DNA of 64,000 nt. It comes from Sandaracinus amylolyticus. Its GTDB lineage: Bacteria; Myxococcota_A; Polyangia; Polyangiales; Sandaracinaceae. Positions within the stretch are counted from its first letter, which is position 1, and each line of letters opens with the position of its first letter. The DNA lies in NCBI RefSeq assembly GCF_021631985.1, contig NZ_CP070225.1, positions 10,106,001 to 10,170,000 of the forward strand, written 5' to 3'. Made by a program: the position numbers and the translations under genes. The notes under the pieces were generated by a model, which was not told the origin of the DNA, made no database searches, and saw only the letters and a list, made by a program, of their open reading frames with translations. Below are positions 18,490 to 26,783 of the stretch, piece by piece.

Positions 18490-19632
18490 ATGATCACAGG
18501 CCGCGTCCTCTCGTTCGTGTCGATCTCGATCCTCGCGCTCGGCGCGATCATCGCGGGCTGCAAGCCCGCCACCAGCGGCGACGGCCGCGACGACGCCGGC
18601 AGCGACGGCTGCGCGTCGAGCGCCGAGTGCGACGACGACAACGAGTGCACGCGCGACGTGTGCCTCGACGGCGTCTGCGAGAACACCGCGCGCGAGGCCT
18701 CGTGCGACGACGGCATCGTCTGCAACGGCACCGACGAGTGTGAAGGCGGCGAGTGTGTGCACTCCGGCGATCCCTGCGAGGCGCCGACGACGTGCGACGA
18801 GCAGCGCGACCTCTGCGTCGGCTGCGAGAGCGACGACGACTGTCCCGCGGCGACCGAGGGCGACTGGAGCGACTGCGAGTTCGCCGAGACCTGCGACGTC
18901 GCGGGCACGCGCGAGCGCCACTCGCGTCGATTCGCGTGCACCGAGGGCGCGTGCGTCCCCGACGAGCGCATCGAGAGCGAGGAATGCACCCGCGACACCG
19001 AAGGCACCGCGTGCGCGCCCGCAGGGTGCGGCGAGTGGTCGGAGTGCGGCGGCTTCGCCGACGCGTGCGACGGAAGCGGCGAGCAGACCCGCACGTGCAC
19101 CGAGAGCGTCTGCGCGGGCGGCACCTGCTCGGTCACCGAGCGCACCGAGACCCAGGCGTGCGTGCGCGACACCGAGGGCGATGCCTGTGCCGATCCCGAG
19201 TGCGACGGCTTCACCGAGTGCGCGTACGACCACGCGTGCGACGACCTCGGCACTCGCTCGCGCACCTGCCGCCCCCGCGTCTGCGCCGCGGGCGCGTGCG
19301 TGCTCGGCACCGCGTACGCCGACGCCCAGACCTGCAACCGCGTGACCGAGGGCACCCAGTGCGCGCCCGACAACTGCGGCGCGTACGGCGAGTGCGACTA
19401 CAGCGACGACTGCGACGACGACGCGAGCCGCGAGCGGAGCTGCCAGTCGACGCACTGCCAGGCGGGCGCGTGCGTCCAGGTCCGCACCCGCGTCGACGTC
19501 GAGGCGTGCTCGCGCGATCAGAACGGCCGCGCCTGCGACGACGGCGATCCGTGCACGATCATCGATCGTTGCCGCAACGGCTGGTGCGAGGGACAGGACT
19601 GCTCGAGCTGCTGCGGCGGCGATCCGTTCTGA
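18490..19632 (+). CDS. Cys-rich repeat lipoprotein (thrombospondin-like repeats)
   Basis: 380 residues. The signal peptide has the lipobox IIAGC (Cys24). The mature part is exceptionally rich in Cys and Asp. The first ~90 residues have CxxxxxECDDDNECTRDVC-type modules also seen in other myxobacterial surface proteins. Then come four repeats of about 55 residues, each opening with a W/YxxC or FxEC segment (GEWSECGGFADACDGSGEQT) and ending in ACxRDTEGxAC. The spacing recalls type-1 thrombospondin repeats, but the homology is tentative. It is probably a disulphide-stabilised surface adhesin. All Cys are expected to be oxidised outside the cytoplasm. Confidence 0.82.
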   Translation: MITGRVLSFVSISILALGAIIAGCKPATSGDGRDDAGSDGCASSAECDDDNECTRDVCLDGVCENTAREASCDDGIVCNGTDECEGGECVHSGDPCEAPTTCDEQRDLCVGCESDDDCPAATEGDWSDCEFAETCDVAGTRERHSRRFACTEGACVPDERIESEECTRDTEGTACAPAGCGEWSECGGFADACDGSGEQTRTCTESVCAGGTCSVTERTETQACVRDTEGDACADPECDGFTECAYDHACDDLGTRSRTCRPRVCAAGACVLGTAYADAQTCNRVTEGTQCAPDNCGAYGECDYSDDCDDDASRERSCQSTHCQAGACVQVRTRVDVEACSRDQNGRACDDGDPCTIIDRCRNGWCEGQDCSSCCGGDPF

Positions 19633-19663
19633 GGATCGCCTCGCCGTGTTGTAGAAACCGGCG

Positions 19664-20584
19664 ATGGCGATCGAGACGACATCGTTCGAGTCCCGCGGCG
19701 AGCGCTGCGCGGCGACCTGGTACTTGCCCGACGCAGTCGGGGAGCGCTGGCCGTGCGTGGTGCTCGCCAACGGCTTCTCGGGCACGCGGGACTGGATCCT
19801 CCCGGACTTCTGCCGGCGCTTCGCCGCGGCCGGCATCGCGGCGCTGGCGTTCGACTATCGCCATCTCGGCGAGAGCGGGGGAGCGCCGCGGCAGATCGTC
19901 GACGTGGGCGAGCAGCGCGCCGATCTCCTTGCAGCGCTCGCCCACGCGCGGCGCGACCCGCGCATCGATCCGCGTCGAGTCGCGCTGTGGGGGACCTCGC
20001 TCGGCGGGAGCCATGCGCTCACCGTCGCGGCCGACGACCCGGACCTCGCTGCGCTGATCCTGAACATGCCCGCGATCGACGCGCTGTCCGGCGCGAACGT
20101 CGAGGAGAAGCGGAAGCGCGCCGGGGTCAGCCGTGCTCGCACCGTCGCGATCACGCTCCGACTCGTCGGCGCAGCGCTGCGCGACCTCTCACGTGCCGCG
20201 CGCCGCGCGGACCCGCTCTACCTCGGAGTCTACGGCGAGCCCGGCGAGGCGTTCTTCACGGATCCCGAGCTCGCGCCACGCTTCCGTCGTGTCGCCGAGG
20301 GCAGTCCGACCTGGCAGAACCGCGTCGCCGCGCGCTTCTTGCTCGGCGCGCCGCGCTACCGCAGCGGCACGTTCGAGCGCGTGAAGGCGCCCATCCTGAT
20401 CTGCTTGGCCGAGCACGACCTCGAGGTCTCCGCGGACTTCATCCGTGCGAAGGCGAAGGGCGCGGCGCGCGTCGACATCCGCACGTACCCCGTCGGCCAC
20501 TTCGACCTCTATCACGGCGACGCGTTCGAGCAGGTGGCCGCCGACCAGGTGGCGTTCCTGCGCGCGCACCTCGGCCCGCGCTGA
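19664..20584 (+). CDS. Alpha/beta hydrolase
   Basis: 306 residues. It has the canonical triad layout: nucleophile Ser in GTSLGGSHA (about residues 110-118), acid in LAEHDLEVSADF, and His in VGHFDLYHGD near the C-terminus. The N-terminus FESRGERCAATWYLP and oxyanion region ANGFSGTRDW resemble the dienelactone-hydrolase/S9-like and thioesterase-like branch. The substrate is unknown. The ATG at 19664 is 31 bp after the upstream gene. Confidence 0.88.
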   Translation: MAIETTSFESRGERCAATWYLPDAVGERWPCVVLANGFSGTRDWILPDFCRRFAAAGIAALAFDYRHLGESGGAPRQIVDVGEQRADLLAALAHARRDPRIDPRRVALWGTSLGGSHALTVAADDPDLAALILNMPAIDALSGANVEEKRKRAGVSRARTVAITLRLVGAALRDLSRAARRADPLYLGVYGEPGEAFFTDPELAPRFRRVAEGSPTWQNRVAARFLLGAPRYRSGTFERVKAPILICLAEHDLEVSADFIRAKAKGAARVDIRTYPVGHFDLYHGDAFEQVAADQVAFLRAHLGPR

Positions 20585-20589
20585 TCGAA

Positions 20590-20727
20590 TCACCGCCGGA
20601 ACGCGAGTCGCTCGCGTGCACGGCTCGCGACGAGCTCGTCGGCGTCGCCGGTGAGTCGCTCGAGCACGGCGAGCGGCGCCTTCGCGTTGTGCACGATGGC
20701 CACTTCGCGCCCTGGCAGGAGCACGTC
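20590..20727 (-). pseudogene. Possible C-terminal remnant of a repeat protein
   Basis: The minus frame ending at the TGA 20592-20590 encodes about 45 residues of plausible protein sequence (VAIVHNAKAPLAVLERLTGD, then ADELVASRARERL), like one helical unit of a HEAT or variant leucine-rich repeat. Further upstream the same frame is only the antisense of the kelch gene. It may be a degraded gene end in an otherwise empty 248-bp spacer, or chance. Confidence 0.3.
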
Positions 20728-20832
20728 GTGCGCTGTTCCAGCGCTCTCGCGTTTTCCGCAGCGTCCGCGTGCAGCACCGCCGGACGGCGCGCTCGACACG
20801 CGAGATCGCTCGACGTGTACCCTGCGCGCACC

Positions 20833-23800
20833 GTGAATCGAGAACTCCAGGCGCTCCTGCTCCTCTCGGTCGCGAGCCTCACGACGGCGTGCGGGCGCGA
20901 CTCGGATCCTTCGTCCGACTCGGCATCGCCGCTCTCCGTCTACGGCCCACACGAGGAAGCGGTGCTCGGCGCGCCCGTCTCGATCGAGCCAGTGCGCGGC
21001 GGCCTCCGCCTTGCGGCGCGCGACGCCAGACCGAGTCGGCCCTCGGTGACGCTGGACGATGCCGGACGATGCGAGATTCGCTTCGCCGACGGAACGGTGC
21101 TTCGGGTCCGCGAGCGTGGTGCGCTCGGTGCGCCGTCCCCGCTTCGCGGGACCATCGGATGGCGGCGCGAGGATGGTCGTGCGTACTGGAGCGCGGCGGG
21201 GGGTGCCGTCGAGGAGTGGATCGACGTGGACGCCGGTCTCGCGCACGGCGACGCGCCCGTCGTGACCTGGGAGATCGAGAACGGCTCGGTGCGCGCGGGG
21301 GAGTGGGGCATCGACGTCCTCGACGCAGCGGGAGTCGCGCGAGCTCGTGTCACCGCGCCCAGTGCGTGGGCTGCGGACGGCGAGGCCGTTCCCGTGCGGC
21401 TGGCAGTCGAAGACGGACTGCTCGCGCTCTACGCAGATGCCGATGGGCGGCGCGTGCTGGTGGATCCGGTCTGGACGCCGACTGGCGTGATGCCCGACGT
21501 CTGGACCGCCGGCGAGACCGCGGATCCGATCGCAGTGCTTCCGGACGCCGTCTTCGTGGTCGGCGCGAGACACGCCGGCGGCTTCGAGCAGAAACGCGCC
21601 GTACGGTACGACATCGGGACGAGCCTCTGGTCGCCCGCGCCCTCGCTCATCGTGGAGCGCAGCGGCCACACCATCTCCGTTCTTCCCGACGGTCGCCTGC
21701 TGGCGGTAGGCAGCTTGCTCACCGGTCGCGTCGAGCGATTCGACCCCGCCGCGATGGAGTGGACCGAGGTCGCTCCCACGAGAGCCGGTCGACGATGGCA
21801 ACACACCGCGACGGAGCTCACGGACGGCACCGTTCTCGTGAGCGGCGGATGGAGCGGAACGATGCCCGTGACCGCCGCCGAGCGATACGAACCGACCACC
21901 GACACCTGGAGATCGGCCGGTACGTTGAACCACGGGCGGTTCTGGCATACCGCCACGCGACTGCTCGACGGGCGGGTGCTCGTTGCGGGCGGATCGCAGC
22001 AGGACGGACTGACTGCGACCGCCGAGATCTTCGATCCCGGGACGAATACCTGGGCCGTCGTGGCGAGTCTGTCGCTTGCACGGTGCCGCCACCGTGCAGC
22101 GCTGCTTCCGGACGGCCGGGTGCTCGTCGTCGGAGGTCTCAGCACCCTCGGGCGCACCACCAGCGCCGAGATCTACGACGTGACTTCGAACCGCTGGACG
22201 CCGACCGGCGGCCTCGCCGCGCCGCGCGACTACCACACGGCCACATCGCTGCCCGACGGGACCGTGCTCGTCGCCGGAGGAGTCGGTCTCTCGGAAGTCG
22301 GAATGGCGTCGACCGAGATCTACGTGCCCGCAACCGGTTCGTTCCGGGCGGGGCCCTCGATGACTCAGGGCCGTTCCGATCATGCCGCCGCGCTCCTTCC
22401 AGGCGGACGCGTGATCGTCGTCGGGGGCCGAGGTGATCGAGTGAGCCTCTCGTCGTCGGAGATCCTCGTCGAGGACGCGTGTGGCAACGGGACGCTCGAC
22501 TCCGGCGAGGGATGCGACGACGGCAATCGGCAGAACGGCGACTGCTGCTCTGCGCTCTGCCGAATCGAGGTCGCGGGCACGCTCTGCCGGCCGGGCGCGG
22601 CGTGCGACGCCGCCGAGGTGTGCGACGGCGTGACCGCTGCGTGCCCGCCCGACGTCCTCGCGCCGGCAGGCATCGAGTGCCGCCCTGCTGTCGGGCTCTG
22701 TGACGCGGCGGAGGAGTGCACCGGAACGAGCGCGGACTGTCCCGAAGACGGCTTCGCTCCGTCCGGCGTCGAGTGCCGCGCTGCGGCGGACATCTGTGAC
22801 GTCACGGAGCACTGCACCGGGACCTCCGCGGCGTGTCCGCGGGACGCGTTCGTCTCGACGGGCACGGAATGCCGTGCGGCGACGGGCGTGTGCGATGTCG
22901 CGGAGCGCTGCTCCGGCGCCAGCGCCGCATGTCCGGCGGACGTTCTCGCTCCGAACGGTACGGAGTGTCGTGCCGCGGCGGGCCCGTGCGACGTCGCGGA
23001 GACGTGCTCCGGCAGCAGCGCTTCGTGCGGTGATGACGCGTTCGCCGGCGCGGCCATCGTGTGTCGCGCGCAGCGCGGGGACTGCGATATCGCCGAACGC
23101 TGCGCCGGAATCGGCGCCGCGTGTCCCGACGACGTTCTGGTCCCGGCGGCCACCGAGTGTCGCGCCGCCGGAGACACGTGCGATGTCGCGGAGCTCTGCA
23201 GTGGGCTCGATCCCTTCTGCCCGGTGAACGCGTTCGCCGCGGCCGGTGCGGAGTGCAGATCAGCCGCGAACGAGTGCGATTCGCCGGAGCTCTGCACGGG
23301 CACTTCCGCCGTCTGCCCGCTCGACTCGGCTCGCGCCGAAGGGTCGGTGTGTGGTCCGAACGCAACGGAGGCATGCGACGTCCCGGACGCGTGCGTCGGC
23401 GTGGTCGGAGCGAGCGCCCGATGCGTAGCGCGCGTCGCGACCAGCGGCACACCGTGCGGGACCGCGCGCTGCGCGTCGGGTGTGGAGAGCGAATCCCGCT
23501 GCGACGGAGCGTCGCTCGCCTGCCCGCCGGCGGCCGAGCGAGCCTGCGAGCCTTTCGCATGCGGCGAGTCGAGGTGCCTCGTCCGCTGCTCGACCGACGA
23601 GCACTGCGCGGCCGGGTACGAGTGCGACGGCGAGGGCTGCGTTCCCGAAGCTCCCGACTCGGGCATGCAGGTGCTCGACGCCGCGCTCGTCGCCGACGCG
23701 GGGGTGCCCGTCGATGCTTCGGACGACGAGCTCGACGCGGGCTTCGATGCGGCAAGCATAAACACCGACGCATCGCTCGACCCCCCTGCGCCCACTTCGA

Positions 23801-23946
23801 GCTGTGGCTGTCGAGCGACGGGCTCGCGCTCGCGCTCGGCGCCCGTCGCGCTTCTCTTCGGAGCGCTCACGCTCCTGGCGCGTCGCCGGCGGCGCTCGGC
23901 CGACGCGCCCGTCACACGGTCTCCGTCGTCAGCACCCGGGTCGTGA
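20833..23946 (+). CDS. Kelch-repeat surface lipoprotein with disintegrin-like Cys repeats and MYXO-CTERM-like tail
   Basis: 1037 residues from a GTG at 20833; a signal peptide with the lipobox LTTAC (Cys20) follows. Residues about 200-540 hold seven or more kelch units (DGRVLVAGG...AEIFDPxTNTW), giving a beta-propeller. Residues about 550-890 hold a tandem of 38-residue Cys repeats (GTECRAAxGxCDVAExCxGxSAxCPxD) similar to the disintegrin-like repeats of myxobacterial surface proteins. After an Asp/Ala-rich stretch the C-terminus reads CGCRATG, a hydrophobic helix and RRRRR, which fits MYXO-CTERM sorting. It is probably exposed on the outer membrane. Its 3' end overlaps the convergent osmC-like gene by 35 bp. 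Confidence 0.88.
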   Translation: MNRELQALLLLSVASLTTACGRDSDPSSDSASPLSVYGPHEEAVLGAPVSIEPVRGGLRLAARDARPSRPSVTLDDAGRCEIRFADGTVLRVRERGALGAPSPLRGTIGWRREDGRAYWSAAGGAVEEWIDVDAGLAHGDAPVVTWEIENGSVRAGEWGIDVLDAAGVARARVTAPSAWAADGEAVPVRLAVEDGLLALYADADGRRVLVDPVWTPTGVMPDVWTAGETADPIAVLPDAVFVVGARHAGGFEQKRAVRYDIGTSLWSPAPSLIVERSGHTISVLPDGRLLAVGSLLTGRVERFDPAAMEWTEVAPTRAGRRWQHTATELTDGTVLVSGGWSGTMPVTAAERYEPTTDTWRSAGTLNHGRFWHTATRLLDGRVLVAGGSQQDGLTATAEIFDPGTNTWAVVASLSLARCRHRAALLPDGRVLVVGGLSTLGRTTSAEIYDVTSNRWTPTGGLAAPRDYHTATSLPDGTVLVAGGVGLSEVGMASTEIYVPATGSFRAGPSMTQGRSDHAAALLPGGRVIVVGGRGDRVSLSSSEILVEDACGNGTLDSGEGCDDGNRQNGDCCSALCRIEVAGTLCRPGAACDAAEVCDGVTAACPPDVLAPAGIECRPAVGLCDAAEECTGTSADCPEDGFAPSGVECRAAADICDVTEHCTGTSAACPRDAFVSTGTECRAATGVCDVAERCSGASAACPADVLAPNGTECRAAAGPCDVAETCSGSSASCGDDAFAGAAIVCRAQRGDCDIAERCAGIGAACPDDVLVPAATECRAAGDTCDVAELCSGLDPFCPVNAFAAAGAECRSAANECDSPELCTGTSAVCPLDSARAEGSVCGPNATEACDVPDACVGVVGASARCVARVATSGTPCGTARCASGVESESRCDGASLACPPAAERACEPFACGESRCLVRCSTDEHCAAGYECDGEGCVPEAPDSGMQVLDAALVADAGVPVDASDDELDAGFDAASINTDASLDPPAPTSSCGCRATGSRSRSAPVALLFGALTLLARRRRRSADAPVTRSPSSAPGS

Positions 23947-24262
23947 TCCTCGCGCCGCGCGACAGCACGCGCGTCACCGGGGTGTCCTCGCATGCGCGCT
24001 CGAGCTCGGCGCGCTGCGCGTCGTCGAGCGCCGCGTCGACGTGCACCAGCCGTCCGATGCCCGTCCTGCCGTCGCGCTCGACGTGCGAGATCTCGATCGC
24101 GACGTCGCCGAGGTCCCACGCGCGTCGCCGCGCGAGCGCCTCGATCGCGCGCCCCGTGCACGCGCCGAGCGCGGCGAGCAGCAGCTCGCGCGGGCGCGCC
24201 TCGCCCTCGCTCCACGTCTCGTCGCGGAACAGGTGCGTTCGTACGAAGGTCCGCAGCGTCAT
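23912..24262 (-). CDS. OsmC family protein (short)
   Basis: 116 residues, shorter than the usual ~140. The central OsmC/Ohr signature is present: PRELLLAALGACTGRAIEALARR, with the conserved Cys in GACTGR, followed by the domain-swapped beta part VAIEISHVERDG. Family members reduce organic peroxides or respond to stress. Ohr-type enzymes use two Cys, whereas here a second Cys occurs only in ERACEDTPV, the position seen in YhfA-like proteins. The start ATG overlaps the stop of the upstream pseudo-receiver gene (ATGA at 24262-24259). Confidence 0.82.
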   Translation of the reverse strand: MTLRTFVRTHLFRDETWSEGEARPRELLLAALGACTGRAIEALARRRAWDLGDVAIEISHVERDGRTGIGRLVHVDAALDDAQRAELERACEDTPVTRVLSRGARITTRVLTTETV

Positions 24263-24723
24263 TGCAGCACCGTCGCCGCGAGGCCGCGCGCTTCCTGTCG
24301 TCGGCGGCGCCGCGCGATCCGCAGCGCGCGCGGCAGATCGTGATCGCACGCCGGCCGCGTGGTGATCGCATCGGCGAGCGCGATCTCGGGCGCGCTCACG
24401 CTCGAGGGATCGTCGGCGAGCAGCACGAGCCCCGGCCGTCGCCGCGCGCCCGCGGCCCGCATCTGCGCGAGCAGCTCGAGCACGTCGAGCTCCCGCATGT
24501 CTCGCTGCGCGACCAGCACGTCGGCGGCGAGCCTCGGCAGCATGCGCAGCGCCTCGAGCGGCGACGCGAACGTCAGCACCCGAGCGCCCAGCTTGCTCAC
24601 CAACATCTCCACCCGCCGCGCGCTCCACGCGTCCTCGTCGACCACCGCGACGAGCTCGCGCACCGGCGCACGGAGCACACTTAGGCCGAAGGCCTCCGGC
24701 TTCGTCTCGGACCACACGTTCAT
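24259..24723 (-). CDS. Receiver-like (pseudo-response-regulator) protein without phospho-acceptor Asp
   Basis: 154 residues. Residues about 24-135 fold-match a CheY-type receiver: VAVVDEDAW (acidic pocket), LEALRMLPRLAADVLVAQRD, and VLLADDPSS. The position of the phosphorylated Asp (LVITDxxM in normal receivers) reads VLVAQRDM, with Gln, and the conserved Lys-Pro is RP (TTRPACDHDL). It therefore probably senses or binds without phosphorylation. The ATG at 24723 has GAGGAGGAG 5 nt upstream. It is coupled to the osmC-like gene and divergent from the hibernation-factor gene. Confidence 0.7.
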   Translation of the reverse strand: MNVWSETKPEAFGLSVLRAPVRELVAVVDEDAWSARRVEMLVSKLGARVLTFASPLEALRMLPRLAADVLVAQRDMRELDVLELLAQMRAAGARRRPGLVLLADDPSSVSAPEIALADAITTRPACDHDLPRALRIARRRRRQEARGLAATVLQ

Positions 24724-24783
24724 TTCGACTCCTCCTCTCGTCGTCGAGGAGGACATCTGGTGACGGCCAGCGGGATCGCCCAA

Positions 24784-24794
24784 CAGATAATCTG
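24784..24794. promoter_or_regulatory. Short palindrome in divergent promoter region
   Basis: CAGAT-A-ATCTG, 5-bp arms, lies in the unusually AT-rich part of the 199-bp gap between the pseudo-receiver and hibernation-factor genes. It may be an operator or chance. Confidence 0.3.
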
Positions 24795-24922
24795 CGGCGC
24801 GCCCTTCGCTTTTCTCCATGGGCCAGGGCCATCGAGTTTCTCGATGGGATCCGCTCGGTCTTCGTATTGGCCGCCCGCGCCGAGTCTCCCCAGAGTGGAT
24901 GTCGGGGGGAAAAGGAGGACTC

Positions 24923-25261
24923 ATGGAGGTAGTGGTCCACGGACACGGCGTCGACGTCAGCGAGGCGCTGCGGATGCACTGTGAGCGGCGGATCGGCTTC
25001 GCGGTCCGCCGGTTCCAGGAGCGTGTCGATCGCGTCGACGTGCACCTCACGGATCTGAACGGCCCGAAGGGCGGCGAGGACCTCGAGTGCCGCGTGATCG
25101 CGCGCGCGCCCGGCGAGGAGCCGATCGTCGTGCGCGCCGTGACCTCGGACGCGTACGCGTCGGTCGATCGAGCCGGCGCCAAGATCTCGAGCGCGACCGC
25201 GAGGCGCGTCGGACGTCTCCACGTCGCGCGCCGCGCGCCTGGGCTGGAGGCGACGACGTGA
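24923..25261 (+). CDS. HPF/RaiA family ribosome hibernation factor
   Basis: 112 residues, the length of short HPF/YfiA proteins. It has the typical N-terminal HGHGVDVSEALRMHCERRIG, the central VDRVDVHLTDLNGPKGGEDL and the conserved end of the domain DAYASVDRAGAKI. Such proteins bind the 30S decoding region and inactivate ribosomes in stationary phase or stress. The ATG at 24923 follows AAAGGAGG. Its stop overlaps the GTG of the next gene (GTGA), so the two are coupled. Confidence 0.88.
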   Translation: MEVVVHGHGVDVSEALRMHCERRIGFAVRRFQERVDRVDVHLTDLNGPKGGEDLECRVIARAPGEEPIVVRAVTSDAYASVDRAGAKISSATARRVGRLHVARRAPGLEATT

Positions 25262-25416
25262 CCGACGTTCCGCGGAGGCCGAGCCCTCCGCGCGACGAGG
25301 GCGAGACGAAGCAGGCGCGCGAAGCCAGGCGCGAGGAGTCGATCGATCGCATCCTCGCCGACTCGTTCCCGGCGAGCGATCCGCCGCCCTGGACCCCGAC
25401 CGGCGGCAAGCGCTGA
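25258..25416 (+). CDS. Conserved small protein with ESIDRILADSFPASDPPPW motif
   Basis: 52 residues starting at the GTG that overlaps the HPF stop. A charged N-terminal half (DEGETKQAREARREESIDRI) is followed by DSFPASDPPPWTPTGG. This SFPASDPPxW signature recurs in small uncharacterised proteins of many Proteobacteria and Actinobacteria. No function is known to me. Coupling with HPF suggests expression under stress or stationary phase. Confidence 0.75.
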   Translation: MTDVPRRPSPPRDEGETKQAREARREESIDRILADSFPASDPPPWTPTGGKR

Positions 25417-25425
25417 GCGAAAACG

Positions 25426-25465
25426 ACGAGAGGCGCGCGACCCGGTGGGGACGCGCGCCTCTCGT
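25426..25465. terminator. Bidirectional terminator hairpin
   Basis: Perfect 14-bp stem: ACGAGAGGCGCGCG (25426-25439) and CGCGCGCCTCTCGT (25452-25465), with a 12-nt loop. It sits between the stop of the 52-residue gene (25416) and the convergent stop at 25466. It is the strongest terminator-like structure in the window. Confidence 0.8.
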
Positions 25466-26311
25466 TCAGGTCTCGTCGATGAAGGGGCTCGGCAGCGCAG
25501 GCCCGGGCGTCGGGATCACGGGCTGCATGGGCTCGCTCGGCGGATCGGTCGCCGGTTCCTCGCCCTCGACCTCACCGCTGGTGGTGCGGCGGGTGCGGAA
25601 CTGATCGAAGGGGACCATCACCGCCTTGCGGAAGCGCTCGACCGACGCGGCGTCGTCGAGATCGACATCCGACGCGACGATGCGCGCGTAGCGCCCGAGC
25701 GCGCGCGAGAAGCGCTGCATCGCGTGCTGAAGGCGCGTCGTGCTGGGCGTCTCGCGCGGCGTCTCGCCGACACCGAGCGCCTCGCGCAGCGCGTTGGTCG
25801 CCTTCTTCGCCGAGGGGTGGTACTCGGGCCCCGCGAGCTCGTCGATCGCGGCCTTCAGGTCCTGCTGGTGGATGACGCGCAGCACGCGATCTCCCTCCGA
25901 CCACGCGGCGTGCGCGTCGAACGTGATGAACCCGTGGCCCTCGGGGAAGAGCCGCGCGTGGAGCTTGCCCGCGCGTGCGCCGTTCGGGCTGAGCGACGCG
26001 GGGAGACGCGCCTTGCTCATGAGCGCCTCGCTCATCCCGCCCCACGCCGCGCGGAAGTCCTCGAACGACGGGCGCACCGCCGCCGTCACCTGGCGCTCGG
26101 TCTGGATGTCGTCGACGTGCACCGCGAGGTCCTCGATGCGCTCGAGCTGGTCGACGCCCGCGCGAGCGAGGTCCGTGGGTGCGTTCACGCGCAGCGAGCC
26201 CGCGATGGACTTCGCGTGTCGCGCCTGGATGCGCACACCGTCGACGTAGGTGCCGAAGGTGATGGGCTCGGGGTTGTAGATCATCTCGACGGTACGGGTC
26301 GGGCTCGGCAT
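25466..26311 (-). CDS. Uncharacterised protein
   Basis: 281 residues, not recognised. There is no signal peptide or TM helix. The first ~30 residues (EMIYNPEPITFGTYVDGV) start a probable beta-rich region. The middle is mixed helical (FEDFRAAWGGMSEALMSKAR, then KKATNALREALGVGETPRET), and the last ~45 residues are Pro/Glu-rich and likely disordered (EPATDPPSEPMQPVIPTPGP). Codon use is typical of the genome, so it is probably native. It borders the tandem-repeat region on its 5' side, which may contain its promoter. Confidence 0.65.
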   Translation of the reverse strand: MPSPTRTVEMIYNPEPITFGTYVDGVRIQARHAKSIAGSLRVNAPTDLARAGVDQLERIEDLAVHVDDIQTERQVTAAVRPSFEDFRAAWGGMSEALMSKARLPASLSPNGARAGKLHARLFPEGHGFITFDAHAAWSEGDRVLRVIHQQDLKAAIDELAGPEYHPSAKKATNALREALGVGETPRETPSTTRLQHAMQRFSRALGRYARIVASDVDLDDAASVERFRKAVMVPFDQFRTRRTTSGEVEGEEPATDPPSEPMQPVIPTPGPALPSPFIDET

Positions 26312-26783
26312 GGCTGGCTCGTCTGCGTGGGAACGGGAGTGCAGAGGGCGAGAGTCACCGTGACCATCGCCTTGCGAGCCTGGGTGTCGGACCGAGCTGC
26401 CCGGCGTTGCGTGCGACCGAGAAGTCTCGCGTCGAGCGCGCGCAGAGATGCCGAAAGCGCGAGCGACGAGCGGGGAGCGACACCCGGGGTGGAGCGAGCC
26501 GGGAGGTCGCGGCGTCGACCAACCCGGAGGGTGGTGGGATCCGTAAGCGTTGCGGATCGACCAACCCGGAGGGTGGTGAGATCCGTAAGCGTTGCGGATC
26601 GACCAACCCGGAGGGTGGTGAGATCCGTAAGCGTTGCGGGTCGGACCATCCCGGAGGGTGGTGGATCCGTAGGCGTTGCGGGTCGGACCATCCAGGAGGG
26701 TGGTGAGAGGCCGAACACTGGGCTCCGGTCACCCTGGCGGGTGGTTCGAGCCGGCTCGGCCTTCCGGTACGCTCCGTCAGCTC
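26312..26783. other. 472-bp intergenic region holding the tandem array
   Basis: No convincing gene. The left 200 bp hold nothing recognisable. The centre holds the 42-bp array (26517-26707). The right end has one degenerate hairpin resembling the array unit (CACCCTGGCGGGTGGT, 26730-26745), followed by the GTG of the nuclease-like gene. Confidence 0.7.
26517..26707 (+). repeat. Tandem array of 42-bp double-hairpin units (about 4.5 copies)
   Basis: Units start with GACC at 26517, 26559, 26601, 26644 and 26686 (spacing 42, 42, 43, 42), the last one partial. Each full unit can form two stems: ACCAACCC-GGA-GGGTGGT (one bulge) and GATCCGTAA-GCG-TTGCGGATC (nine pairs). Substitutions between copies keep pairing as G-U if the RNA is read from the plus strand (for example GATCCGTAG...TTGCGGGTC), whereas they would be A-C mismatches on the minus strand. 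There are no variable spacers, so this is not a CRISPR array. It lies just 5' of the PD-(D/E)XK gene. Confidence 0.85.

Noticed and set aside
26517..26707. CRISPR array
   Set aside because: The 42-bp units follow each other without unique spacers, and no cas genes are present.
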